From: Alphaproteobacteria bacterium
GTDB lineage: Bacteria; Pseudomonadota; Alphaproteobacteria; Micropepsales; Micropepsaceae
Direction of reading: 5' to 3'
Assembly: GCA_015654635.1 (NCBI GenBank)
Contig: JAATGP010000072.1
Span: forward strand, 1 to 64,000
Length of the DNA stretch: 64,000 nucleotides
A program made the position numbers and the translations under genes. Below are positions 1-8,521 of the stretch, piece after piece. Within the stretch, counting starts at the first letter, position 1. Every line of letters starts with the position of its first letter. The notes under the pieces were generated by a model. It was not told where the DNA came from. It searched no databases and was given only the letters and a program-made list of their open reading frames with translations.

Positions 1-140
1 CCGCATCGAGAATGCATTCTGCCGTCTCAAAGACTTCCGGCGTATCGCAACTCGCTATGACAGGCTCGCCAGGAACTACCACGCTTCCGTATGCCTCGTG
101 GCCGCCATCGTCTGGTGGATTTAATGAGTCTCGGCCCTAA
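1..140 (+). mobile_element. Right end of an IS5-family insertion sequence
   Basis: The window opens inside an insertion sequence. A transposase C-terminus ends at 124 and is followed at once by a terminal-inverted-repeat-like end (about 122-138, reading inward AGGGCCGAGACTCATTA). Beyond about 139 the sequence is the coding region of an FkbM methyltransferase on the minus strand, so the element ends there. The other end and any target duplication lie outside the window. The family call rests on the transposase; the exact boundary is inferred to within a few bases. Confidence 0.75.
2..124 (+). CDS. IS5-family transposase, C-terminal fragment (window edge)
   Basis: The last 40 codons of a DDE transposase are visible. 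The residues RIENAFCRLKDFRRIATRYD are the conserved C-terminal signature of IS5-family transposases (IS427-like group), and the chain ends LVAAIVWWI before TAA at 122-124. The catalytic glutamate of the DDE triad would be the E of the RIEN motif. The gene is cut by the window edge, not necessarily broken. It points toward the adjacent methyltransferase, which it interrupts. Confidence 0.8.
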   Translation, partial: RIENAFCRLKDFRRIATRYDRLARNYHASVCLVAAIVWWI

Positions 141-599
141 TATAGTTTCAGCACCCCGGTAAAAGTAAGCGTCACTTGTGGGACAAATGGCGTTCGTTGT
201 GTTGAACGACTTGTTCCACGTTACAGCGACATGGCCGGGCTTATCGGATAGTCCGCACGGCGCTATCACCACACGCGGATCGCTAGAAAATCTCCTGCCA
301 AGGGATTCTCTAATACCCGGTACAATTTCAAAGCACGTTACGTGGCCGTGAGGACATAATGCCAAAAACTCAGATGCCCAGCCTCCTTCGTGGGCACCAA
401 CATCGACGGCCCTGATGGCCGTTGGGCCAACGTGCCTGGAAAGTTGACGAATTAACCATCCTTCGCCGTTCCTTTCCATATCCCAAAATCCCTGATTGTA
501 ATACGCAGTCAGGTATTTCTCGCAGCCTCGCGCGACCGTTCGCGCCCAAGCGCGTGCATGGCTGGAACGAATTACATTTGCCACGTAGTGTCTAAGCAT
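27..599 (-). pseudogene. FkbM-family methyltransferase, truncated by the IS element
   Basis: Starting at 599, the protein has a Rossmann SAM-binding motif (AVDVGAHEGGWASEF, about residues 64-78), then ECFEIVPG-like and APCGLSDKPG segments typical of FkbM O-methyltransferases. The chromosomal coding sequence stops at about residue 153 (GAETI, near 140). The remaining 37 codons are translated from the IS end and have no family similarity. FkbM proteins are usually 230-280 residues, so roughly the last third is missing. It is the last gene of the minus-strand exopolysaccharide run, 44 bp after the GT2 gene, and would have methylated a sugar. Loss of the C-terminal half of the fold probably abolishes activity (inference). 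Confidence 0.75.
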
Positions 600-643
600 G
601 AACGTCCTTTACGCCGGATTAGCCAATAAGAACCCTTGCTCGC

Positions 644-1633
644 TTAAGAAGCCACAGCGCGGAGAAAGTCTTTCACGTGGTCGCGAACGCCGAATAGAAT
701 CAAATAGTCCGAAGTGGAATACAACGAGAAGAGCCGGCGCACCCGGCCAGCCAATGTACCGGTTTCATATAATTCCGCGCGTCTCAAAAACAGTTGTGCT
801 TGCCGCTCTACCGCGGCACTGGCATTAAGAAGCTGCGTGCCAATCTGCGTGTTACGAATCAGAGAATTACTTCTTAGGCCGCGTGCGATATCGTAATAGC
901 GAGCGCTGGCGATTCTGAAGTGCGATGCAGACGTCGTTCTGACGCGCGAAAGCCGGTCAGAAAGTGAGTGAGTGTAGTCGCCTGTTACCGCACTCTCATG
1001 TCGCCGGTAGAGCACCAACGGCTTACGCTCGAAGAATTGGCCACACGATGCATAAGCTAGAAGACCAATCCACGAATCGTGGGGCAGCTGCTTATTCAAA
1101 TCGGCAAAATGCGGCCTATGTTTCCACGATGTCGTGTCGAGCAGACTTTTGTCGAATACCATCGAACAGCCAGCAAAAACGCGGTGCACTCCTTTTAGTG
1201 TGCCGCGCCGATGGGATACCAAAATGCCGTTTACGTGCATCGATATGGGGCGGAGCTCTTGGTCACACGCAACCAACTCATGGACGATAAGCCCAATCTT
1301 TGGATTGCGGTTGCGTATATTACAGGCTCTGGCAAGCTTTTGATGCAACCACACATCATCCTGGTCGCAGAAAGCGATCCAGTCGCCCGTGCAGCGGCTG
1401 GCGGTTTGAAGGAAGTTTTCGCCGTAGCCAAGATTGGTTGGATTGCGATGGATATGCACCGGGAACGGTGCCTTCGCGGCGAAGCGTTCCAGGATGTTGA
1501 GCGTGCCGTCGATCGAGCCGTCGTCGCCGACGACGAGTTCGCACGGCAGATGCGTCTGCGCGGCAAGACTGTCGAGCTGCTCTTGAAGGAAGCGTTCGCC
1601 ATTATAGGTGGCCATCGCGATGGAGATCTTCAT
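644..1633 (-). CDS. Family 2 glycosyltransferase
   Basis: A 329-residue GT-A fold glycosyltransferase. It begins MKISIAMATYNGERFLQEQL, the classic GT2 N-terminus, and continues with ELVVGDDGSIDGT (nucleotide-sugar binding) and WIAFCDQDDVWL containing the DxD-type metal-binding motif near residue 85. It resembles rhamnosyltransferase-type GT2 enzymes, but the donor cannot be read from sequence. The start at 1633 is chosen because it overlaps the stop of the upstream methyltransferase as ATGA, indicating translational coupling; an upstream in-frame start at 1681 would only add unrelated residues. It probably adds one sugar to the lipid-linked repeat unit on the cytoplasmic face. Confidence 0.88.
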   Translation of the reverse strand: MKISIAMATYNGERFLQEQLDSLAAQTHLPCELVVGDDGSIDGTLNILERFAAKAPFPVHIHRNPTNLGYGENFLQTASRCTGDWIAFCDQDDVWLHQKLARACNIRNRNPKIGLIVHELVACDQELRPISMHVNGILVSHRRGTLKGVHRVFAGCSMVFDKSLLDTTSWKHRPHFADLNKQLPHDSWIGLLAYASCGQFFERKPLVLYRRHESAVTGDYTHSLSDRLSRVRTTSASHFRIASARYYDIARGLRSNSLIRNTQIGTQLLNASAAVERQAQLFLRRAELYETGTLAGRVRRLFSLYSTSDYLILFGVRDHVKDFLRAVAS

Positions 1634-2709
1634 TTGAACGCCACCGCATAAACGGTTTCGCCGCGCCGGACGTCTTTCCATGCTAGGCCGTTGGCGCGAT
1701 CAGCGATTTTGAGCCAGGCTGGAGGTAATCGCGTCGGATCGTCTTCGCGCATACCCCGCATGATCCGGTAACTGCGAACCGCCATACCGCGCGCCTCCAG
1801 ATGCGGCTGAAGTATCTCGACCCGGGAAAAACCGACCGCAGTCAACACTTTCCGGATGGTTTCGGCACTGAAGAGAACGAGGTGCCGCGGTGGTTCCAGA
1901 CCGCGCCAGTGCTCGTGAAAGCTTTCCAGCAACGGGCTTTTCAGGTTGGGCGTCGCCAGCCATAGCCTGCCGCCCGGGCGCAGCAATGCCAAAGCTTCCC
2001 GCATGGCGGGCATGGGATCGTGCAAATGTTCCAGCACGTGGTGCAGAGTTATCTGGGTAAAGGACTCATTCTTTAGACCGGAACCGGGAAGAGAGCCGAT
2101 GCTGACCGCAAACCCTTTTCGCGAGGCAACTTCGGCGGCAGCCGGATCAGGCTCCAGCCCTTCAGGCATATAGCCCAGCCGTTGTGCCTTGATGAGGAAG
2201 TTGCCATCGCCGCACCCTACATCCAATAAGCGTTCCCCAACTTCTTGCGATCGCGGCACATGGCGTACCAGCAAACCGGCATAGCGCGGGACCCGCGGAT
2301 GCATGCGGCACAGCCAGCGCCCTCCCCAGATCGCTGGCGACAAACGGTGCCCGAATGTGTGATTCACATAATCATGGAATACGGCCCGTTTCGACCGATC
2401 AAGCAGTATCCGCCACAGTGGCTGGCGTAGAACTGCATCACGAGAACCGTGGGTGTAGTAGTTTGCGTAGGCAAGGCTGATCGATTGCCGATCGGGCCGC
2501 GGGTCAAGATAACCGCACCCGCAGCTGTGGCACTTCCACAATGTCCATTTACCCGGCGCGCACTGAAACACGGTGTCCGTCAAGCCGTCGTAGAGCACGC
2601 TCCGGCTCGCACCGGAACAGACGGGACACTTGCCCAAGAACTCCAGCCCTTCTTCCGGCCACGGAGCAATTGAACCATCTCCGGTATCGTCAGTAGCTGT
2701 ATCCAACAT
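1630..2709 (-). CDS. Class I SAM-dependent methyltransferase with zinc-ribbon-like N-terminus
   Basis: A 359-residue protein. Residues 28-65 hold two cysteine pairs (CPVC and CHSCGCGY) like the zinc-binding head of sugar methyltransferases. The SAM motif LLDVGCGDGNFLIKA follows near residue 160, and HHVLEHLHDP and LRPGGRLWLATPN near 220-250 complete a Methyltransf_23-type fold. It lies second-last in the minus-strand run and overlaps the GT2 start by 4 bp. In the context of a polysaccharide locus it likely methylates a nucleotide sugar or a glycan hydroxyl; the acceptor is unknown. Confidence 0.85.
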   Translation of the reverse strand: MLDTATDDTGDGSIAPWPEEGLEFLGKCPVCSGASRSVLYDGLTDTVFQCAPGKWTLWKCHSCGCGYLDPRPDRQSISLAYANYYTHGSRDAVLRQPLWRILLDRSKRAVFHDYVNHTFGHRLSPAIWGGRWLCRMHPRVPRYAGLLVRHVPRSQEVGERLLDVGCGDGNFLIKAQRLGYMPEGLEPDPAAAEVASRKGFAVSIGSLPGSGLKNESFTQITLHHVLEHLHDPMPAMREALALLRPGGRLWLATPNLKSPLLESFHEHWRGLEPPRHLVLFSAETIRKVLTAVGFSRVEILQPHLEARGMAVRSYRIMRGMREDDPTRLPPAWLKIADRANGLAWKDVRRGETVYAVAFK

Positions 2710-2730
2710 TGCTCTACGATCAGTTTCTGC

Positions 2731-4206
2731 TCACACGCTGCGGAAGTGGGCCAGCTTGAGGTTGCGGACCATTTCCAATTTGCTCAACACGAGTCTACGT
2801 GCGCGATCCGATAACTGTCGCCACGAAATCCATGCCGATAAGGCGAGGATGACAGGTTGGCTCATGATGACCAGCGGTGGCGATACATTCACCGCACCTA
2901 GCGCGGTCGCCGCACACAACAGGGCGAGGTTGGGGAGCAACGTCACAACCGCCCCGCGCCTGAACCCAGCGCCGCGGGCAAGAAGAACTGTGTCTGCCGT
3001 CGTCCTCAAGCTCCAGGCCAAGGCAGCGCCGGCCACGCCGAACGCCCACAAACCAGCCCAAAGGCACATCAAGTATGGGATCAGTTCAAGGAGATAATAT
3101 TTCACGAGCAGGTGCGGCCGCCCGATCGCCTGGATTCGAATGTAGGGGATCATTGCCGCTGCGTTGACCCATGTTCCTGCAACAATAATCTGCCCCGTCA
3201 AGGCTGATTTCGCAGAAAACGCCTGCCCGATCCAGATCGTAAGGAATGCCGGCAGAAGTGCAATCGCCAGACACATCAAAGGTGCGAGGAGCAGTGCAGA
3301 AGACACGAACACGTCCTCCGCTTCGCGGCGCGCCTCTTCTCCGTCTGCGGCGCTCGCGAACCTCGGAAAAAGCGCCGATCCAAGGCTGCCGGGCACAATC
3401 TTCAATTTGTCGGCAAGGCTCATCGGCACAACATAATATGCTACGGCTTGTGCTCCGGCGATGGCGCCGATGACGAGCCGATCAGCGCTGGCGAGCAGCG
3501 GGCCGATGATGTTCGCACCCGATACCCAGACCCCGAAGCGCAACAGGGCCGGAAGCTCCGCAAGGCACGCACGACGTGGGCCACGAAGAGGAACCCGGCG
3601 CCAGCAGACCAGCGCAAAAGGTACGCTCGAAATCACGCGTGCGGCAATAGCGGCAGGAATTACGACGTTCAGGTTCGGCCCGATCACATAAGCGGCAGAT
3701 ACAGGTATGATCTGAAACAGAGCCAGCCCCACGACCGATAGCACATTCAAATCGAGAAACCGGCTCCTGCCCTGAAGGGCACCAGAAAAGATGGATGTGG
3801 TGGTGGCAATCGGGACGGAGGCGGCAATCCACGGCAGAACGTTGAGCACTTCGCTTCGCCATTCTCCGGACATCGCGATCGGGCCGGCGAGCGCCCAGCG
3901 CGCCACAAGCCATAAAGCGACGGCGCCAATGCTCCCGAATCCGAGATTGGACAGCAAAGCGGCCCAAATGATGTCATTCTGCTTTTCGGGTCCAGCGCCG
4001 GTATGGGCCGCTACCGCCTGAGCCGTCGCACGGCTGAGCCCCATGTCGAACAGCCCGAAATATCCCAGCAGCATCCAGACGATAGCCAGCACGCCATAGC
4101 GTGCGTCCCCGATCTGATGGATGTAAAGAGGAACGGTGACGACGGTAATCGCGATTGATACTACGGCCCCGGCCACATTGTAGATCGTGTTGCGACCAGT
4201 GCTCAC
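2731..4206 (-). CDS. Wzx-type polysaccharide flippase (MOP superfamily)
   Basis: A 491-residue, strongly hydrophobic protein with about 12 membrane segments and the N-terminal pattern NTIYNVAGAVVSIAITVVTV, characteristic of polysaccharide flippases of the MOP/MATE superfamily. It would move undecaprenyl-linked repeat units across the inner membrane. The start is taken as GTG at 4206 because it overlaps the stop of the preceding wecG-like gene (GTGA); the long upstream open extension overlaps that gene and lacks hydrophobic or conserved sequence. The family is clear; the transported glycan is not. Confidence 0.85.
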   Translation of the reverse strand: MSTGRNTIYNVAGAVVSIAITVVTVPLYIHQIGDARYGVLAIVWMLLGYFGLFDMGLSRATAQAVAAHTGAGPEKQNDIIWAALLSNLGFGSIGAVALWLVARWALAGPIAMSGEWRSEVLNVLPWIAASVPIATTTSIFSGALQGRSRFLDLNVLSVVGLALFQIIPVSAAYVIGPNLNVVIPAAIAARVISSVPFALVCWRRVPLRGPRRACLAELPALLRFGVWVSGANIIGPLLASADRLVIGAIAGAQAVAYYVVPMSLADKLKIVPGSLGSALFPRFASAADGEEARREAEDVFVSSALLLAPLMCLAIALLPAFLTIWIGQAFSAKSALTGQIIVAGTWVNAAAMIPYIRIQAIGRPHLLVKYYLLELIPYLMCLWAGLWAFGVAGAALAWSLRTTADTVLLARGAGFRRGAVVTLLPNLALLCAATALGAVNVSPPLVIMSQPVILALSAWISWRQLSDRARRLVLSKLEMVRNLKLAHFRSV

Positions 4207-5030
4207 GATGCGGATCTTCTTTGCATAGCTGCACGCGCGCGGGCGCGCGCAACGTCCGTCAGAGCCGCCACGATGAACCGCGGCCCGTCGATTATGTCGC
4301 GCCGCCATAGCTTCTTGGGCTCCGCAACGAACCGCCAGACCCATTCGAAGCCGGCGTCGCCCATCCATTGTGGTGCTCTCGAAACAGTTCCCGCGACGAA
4401 GCGGAACGCCGCTCCAACACCGATCGCCACAGGCACATTCAGACGATGACGGTTGCGCGCAATCCACCGCTCCTGTTTGGGTAGCCCCAAGCCAACCCAT
4501 AATACATCGGCATTCGATGCGTTGATCGCCTCGACATGTGCCGCCTCTTCGGCATCGGACAATGCCCGGAACGGCGGCGAGAAGGCACCTGCTATAACTG
4601 CTGAAGGAAATCGGGAGTTGATCTGCGCTCTCAGCGTGACCAGCGTTGCTTCGCTATCGCCGTAGAAATAGCTACACAGCCTTTTTTCCTGCGCCCGACC
4701 GAGAAAGGCCTCCAGCAGTTCAGCGCCAGTCACTCGGCGCTTCAGCGGTTTTCCGTGCAGGCGGGACAGCCAGATCGGCGCAATTCCGTCGGGACAGAAC
4801 AAATCTGCATCGTTGAGAAAATGCCGGTACTCAGCGTCCTGATGACCCACCCACAGTCCGTGGAACCCTGTTACAATCACCGTACGGCATAGTACGCGGG
4901 GCTCCCCGATCCAGCCTTCAATCAGGTCGAGAGCTTGATCAACCGTCGGTCCGTGCACTCTCATGCCTAGGATTTCAAGATTCGGCAGATCGGCAGGTTT
5001 CAATGCTGAGAGCTCTGTGAGCGACGACAA
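4203..5030 (-). CDS. WecG/TagA/CpsF-family glycosyltransferase
   Basis: A 275-residue GT26 enzyme. It shows LEILGMRVHGPTVDQALDLI at the N-terminus, a central VLWVGLGLPKQERWIARNR motif near residue 180 and the C-terminal APQWMGDAGFEWVWRF signature. Family members transfer ManNAcA or ManNAc-type sugars to the second position of undecaprenyl-diphosphate-linked glycans. It would act after the WecA-like initiating enzyme encoded at 7368. It ends overlapping the flippase start. Donor specificity is inference. Confidence 0.88.
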   Translation of the reverse strand: MSSLTELSALKPADLPNLEILGMRVHGPTVDQALDLIEGWIGEPRVLCRTVIVTGFHGLWVGHQDAEYRHFLNDADLFCPDGIAPIWLSRLHGKPLKRRVTGAELLEAFLGRAQEKRLCSYFYGDSEATLVTLRAQINSRFPSAVIAGAFSPPFRALSDAEEAAHVEAINASNADVLWVGLGLPKQERWIARNRHRLNVPVAIGVGAAFRFVAGTVSRAPQWMGDAGFEWVWRFVAEPKKLWRRDIIDGPRFIVAALTDVARARARAAMQRRSAS

Positions 5031-5066
5031 CGGTTAGAATGCAAAGTGAATAGCCTAAATGCGCGA

Positions 5067-6062
5067 CTAGTCGGGAAGAGCGGCGACGCCGGTACCAACC
5101 TGGGACTTGATCCAGTCATACGTCTTAGCAATGCCGGATCGAAGCGATTGGGTCGGACGCCATCCGAGTTTCCGCTCGATCAGCTTGTTATCAGAATTGC
5201 GACCGCGAACACCGGTTGGGCCAGAAATGTGGCGCTTGGTTATCCGCTTTCCAGCAATTTCGGCAACGAGATCAACAAGCCCGTCAATTGAGATCATCTC
5301 GTCGGAACCAATATTAACTGGACCAGTCCAATCTGACTGAATTAAACGACGTACGCCTTCAATACATTCGTCGACGTAGAGAAACGAACGCGTCTGGTCA
5401 CCACCGCCCCAGATTTCAATTTCATCGCCGTCCTTGGCCATCGCTACTTTCCGGCACATAGCCGCTGGCGCTTTCTCTTTGCCGTCGTTCCAACTTCCTT
5501 CCGGGCCAAAAATATTGTGGAACCGCGCAACGCGAACCTGCATTCCATAATTTCGGCCATAAGAAAAGTAGAGCCTTTCGCTGAAAAGCTTCTCCCAGCC
5601 ATATTCGCTATCGGGAGCGGCTGGGTACGCTGATTCTTCGGCGCAATTGGGATTGTTGGGATCTTCCTGATTATACGCCGGATAGATGCATGCTGACGAC
5701 GAATAGAATATTCGCTTTGAATTGCGTCGCCGAGCGGTTTCTAGAACGTTTAGATTGATCGTCCCGGAATTGTGCATCACATCAGCATCGTGCTCGCCAG
5801 TAAAGATGTATCCAGCGCCGCCCATATCCGCTGCAAACTGGTAGATTTCATCAAAACCTTGGTCGAAGATCGACCAGACAACGCCCTGATCGCGAAGATC
5901 ACCGATTACAAAATCGTGCGCTTGGGTATCGTTGAAACGTGGATACTTCAGATCAACACCGCGAACCCAAAAGCCCTCTTTCACAAGTCGTTTGACCATG
6001 TGATGACCAATAAATCCACCTGCTCCACAGACGAGCGCTCTCTTTGTCGTTTCAGACATCAT
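5067..6062 (-). CDS. GDP-mannose 3,5-epimerase-like NAD-dependent epimerase
   Basis: A 331-residue extended short-chain dehydrogenase. The NAD-binding GAGGFIGHH motif is at residues 14-22. The active-site signature matches GDP-mannose 3,5-epimerase closely: FAADMGGAGYI, SSSACIYPAY, the YGWEK catalytic Tyr/Lys pair, RFHNIFGPEGSW, EKAPAAMCRK, TRSFLYVDECIEGV and GPTGVRGRNSDN. The family converts GDP-mannose to GDP-L-galactose or GDP-L-gulose and is best known from plant ascorbate synthesis. In this locus it probably supplies an L-hexose for the exopolysaccharide. A second ATG lies one codon downstream and could equally be the start. The region looks less GC-rich than its neighbours, by eye only. 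Confidence 0.85.
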   Translation of the reverse strand: MMSETTKRALVCGAGGFIGHHMVKRLVKEGFWVRGVDLKYPRFNDTQAHDFVIGDLRDQGVVWSIFDQGFDEIYQFAADMGGAGYIFTGEHDADVMHNSGTINLNVLETARRRNSKRIFYSSSACIYPAYNQEDPNNPNCAEESAYPAAPDSEYGWEKLFSERLYFSYGRNYGMQVRVARFHNIFGPEGSWNDGKEKAPAAMCRKVAMAKDGDEIEIWGGGDQTRSFLYVDECIEGVRRLIQSDWTGPVNIGSDEMISIDGLVDLVAEIAGKRITKRHISGPTGVRGRNSDNKLIERKLGWRPTQSLRSGIAKTYDWIKSQVGTGVAALPD

Positions 6063-6339
6063 CGACCTCTCAGCAATCGGTTCGCCTCACCCGCCACTCT
6101 AAGGATAAACATTTGAACCCGAATTTATTGATCAGACGTTAGGTACCAAAGATTTCGACGGGCCAAGATGGCACTTCCCCCTGAAACCTATGGCGTCGAA
6201 CAGCACAAATATCCGCTACTGCACAGCCGATAAACGAAACTATCAAGTTCCCAGTGTGTTCGTAGACATGCACTTTTCCATGCTACCGCAGTTCGGGTGA
6301 GAGGCTCACCCGGGGCGCAACATCAAACTAATACCAGCC

Positions 6340-6918
6340 TTATAAACAACTGTCTGCTGGTGCTACGTGACTGTGGGGGAGAAAGACGGGAATTTTTCCC
6401 CCCATTAAATCGAGGAGGACAGAAACGCGCCCTGCATCTGTCAAATGATCCAACTCGCCGACGAAGTCCGTGAACGGTCCGATCAGCACACGGACTTTTT
6501 GACCCAACTGCAATTGTGGCCGCCACACGACGACCCCGTCGGGGCTACAGACATTGCGCAAACCTTCTATGACGCCAAACGGTGCTGGCGACGGCTTGTC
6601 GTTGTTGGATACCAATTTCACGACACCGTAGGTGCTGTTGATGCAACGCCAGCGCTGGCGTGTGAGATCGAGTGCTACAAACAGATAACCGGGGAAATAA
6701 GGCGCGCGGACCGTATCGATACGGCGAGCGTGGCGACGTGTCTTTTCGCGATAGGGCAAGAACACGTCGAACGACTGGTTGGCCAAATGTACAGCAGCAC
6801 CGTGCTCGCGATGGGGCTGGCAGTGCACCGCATACCATCGCGTTTCGTCGGAGGGCGTTTCGCGCGCCTCGCTCTCAGTTGCACAGAAACCCTCCGCGCG
6901 CGCGCCACTCGCCATCAT
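6340..6918 (-). CDS. NusG/RfaH-family transcription antiterminator
   Basis: A 192-residue NusG paralogue. The NGN domain covers about residues 27-125, with WYAVHCQPHREHGAAVHL, VFLPYREKTRRHARR and APYFPGYLFVALD as signatures. A KOW-like stretch (LQLGQKVRVLIGPFTDFVGEL) lies at about 138-160. The protein is encoded away from any ribosomal operon and starts an exopolysaccharide gene run, as RfaH, LoaP and UpxY-type specialised NusG proteins do. It probably promotes read-through of the long polysaccharide transcript. No ops-like pause element was recognised, so the DNA target is unknown. Confidence 0.85.
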   Translation of the reverse strand: MMASGARAEGFCATESEARETPSDETRWYAVHCQPHREHGAAVHLANQSFDVFLPYREKTRRHARRIDTVRAPYFPGYLFVALDLTRQRWRCINSTYGVVKLVSNNDKPSPAPFGVIEGLRNVCSPDGVVVWRPQLQLGQKVRVLIGPFTDFVGELDHLTDAGRVSVLLDLMGGKIPVFLPHSHVAPADSCL

Positions 6919-7367
6919 ACCTCAAATCCCAGAAGAGGCATGAAGAACGTCAATACATGTTTCTTATCAATGCTCTCGCCCCGAACATCGGTCCCGTGAG
7001 CGCACCCCGACTGTCGTTTGTTTTCGCGTCGCAAACCAGATGCCCCCCCGGCCAAGAAATCTACAAAAGATGCCCTAAGGGCACACCTTCAACGCAACTT
7101 ATACTAACACCCCTTAGATGCGTGGTACAAGTTTGCGAATTCTCTGCGAGAATTGACCACCGCTCAATTTTGTTAGTGCCTGCCGCTCACTTTATTGCCC
7201 GATTATTACGACCGTACCATGCCCTCGTCTTGCTTGTTAGCGGCATATATTATTGCTTGTCTTCTCCCTGTCACCTATTAGACGTTCAATCAATACTTGA
7301 ATAAGTGCGCCAATTGGGTTGAGTATGTTTGGATAGCTGACTATATTTTTACGGGTGGAGGGGCGTG
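6919..7367. promoter_or_regulatory. Divergent intergenic region between the NusG-like and WecA-like genes
   Basis: About 450 bp without a convincing gene, AT-richer than its flanks. It contains a perfect 7-bp inverted repeat AATTCTC-N3-GAGAATT at 7138-7154, a small TGCCC-TAA-GGGCA hairpin at 7071-7083 and a likely promoter for the rightward gene at 7319-7347. It must also hold the leftward promoter for the NusG-like gene. The repeat could be a regulator site; its binder is unknown. Confidence 0.5.
7319..7347 (+). promoter_or_regulatory. Predicted sigma-70-type promoter for the WecA-like gene
   Basis: TTGAGT at 7319-7324 and TATATT at 7342-7347 are separated by 17 bp. Transcription would begin near 7354, just before a GGAG Shine-Dalgarno sequence at 7357-7360 and the ATG at 7368. 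The prediction is from consensus only. Confidence 0.45.
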
Positions 7368-8501
7368 ATGGCTGGGCAACTTGCCTCGATAGCAGCAACG
7401 TATTGTGTTGTTTCCGCTACGCTGAGTGCCGGCGTATGCTGTTTTGCCAAAACCTTTGCTACGCGGACCAACCTGCTCGATAAGCCGGATGGCGTGAGAA
7501 AGCTGCATGTTGATGCAACGCCGCTGATCGGTGGCATTGCCCTGTTGATTCCAAGCTTTCTTGTGTCGTCCGTATACTTACTGGCGCACTATCACGAAGC
7601 GCACCTCTTGCTCGCTGTGGTATCGGCGGCCCTGGTTCTGATCGTTGGTGTCATCGACGATAGGACCGGCATATCGCCTGTGTGGCGGTTGCTGGTGATG
7701 ATGTTCATTATCTTTACCGCTTTCGGCCTCGAGCCTCTATTTGTGCTGCACACGCTATGTCTTGGCGTGCCCGGCAGCGGTATTTGCTTGTCGCTCGATC
7801 CCTTCGCCATGTCGGTGACGGTGATGATAATCCTGGGTTTTGCCAATGCCGCCAATATGGCCGACGGGATGAATGGGCAGCTTCTCGGTTCCGTGGTGAT
7901 ATGGTGTTTGTTCATTGCGATGCATCTTAGCCTTGGTTCCGCGGTACCGTTTCTCACTGTGGTCTGTTCGGCGCTCGTCACCATTTCCTTCAATCTGCGC
8001 GGAAAGCTCTTCTCCGGCAGTTCGGGAGCCTATGCGGCATCGGTTTTTGTCGCCTTGGGCGCAATTCTTGCCTATCGCCAATCGAATGGCGCCATGCCGG
8101 CCGAACTCCCAATGCTTTGGTTTTGGCTGCCTGTGATCGATTGTATTCGGTTGATTGTTCGCAGAACCTCGTTAGGGCGTTCACCGCTCTCTGGCGACCG
8201 CGGGCATTTCCATCACATGCTGCATGAGGGCACGCGCCGTCGCTATGCTCTCATCATCTATCTTGTCTTGCTGGCTGCACCCGGTGTGGTCGGTGAGATA
8301 GACGTGCGGGCCGGCAGCGCGACCTTCCTGGTCTGCTTTGCAGCCTACATTGGTATCGTCGTAATTTCACGCCAGGATGCGAAGAGACCCAAGGCCACCG
8401 CCGTATCTTCACGGGAAGCGTATTTTGGAGCCAGTTCAGTGCTCCAAGATTCGGCCGCTAGCGGTGTCTCCCAGCCGGGCTTGCAGCACGGCGCGCAATA
8501 A
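7368..8501 (+). CDS. WecA/MraY-like undecaprenyl-phosphate phosphoglycosyl transferase
   Basis: A 377-residue polytopic membrane protein with about 10-11 helices. It carries the family's cytoplasmic motifs: VGVIDDRTG (catalytic aspartates, near residue 90), ANAANMADGMNGQ (near residue 163) and the HIHH-like loop GDRGHFHHML (near residue 282). It would transfer a HexNAc-1-phosphate or similar sugar phosphate to undecaprenyl phosphate and start repeat-unit synthesis. The ATG at 7368 is preferred over the in-frame GTG at 7365 because of spacing to GGAG. It is transcribed opposite to the rest of the locus. Confidence 0.88.
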   Translation: MAGQLASIAATYCVVSATLSAGVCCFAKTFATRTNLLDKPDGVRKLHVDATPLIGGIALLIPSFLVSSVYLLAHYHEAHLLLAVVSAALVLIVGVIDDRTGISPVWRLLVMMFIIFTAFGLEPLFVLHTLCLGVPGSGICLSLDPFAMSVTVMIILGFANAANMADGMNGQLLGSVVIWCLFIAMHLSLGSAVPFLTVVCSALVTISFNLRGKLFSGSSGAYAASVFVALGAILAYRQSNGAMPAELPMLWFWLPVIDCIRLIVRRTSLGRSPLSGDRGHFHHMLHEGTRRRYALIIYLVLLAAPGVVGEIDVRAGSATFLVCFAAYIGIVVISRQDAKRPKATAVSSREAYFGASSVLQDSAASGVSQPGLQHGAQ

Positions 8502-8521
8502 CGTTTTGCCGTGTTTCAGCT

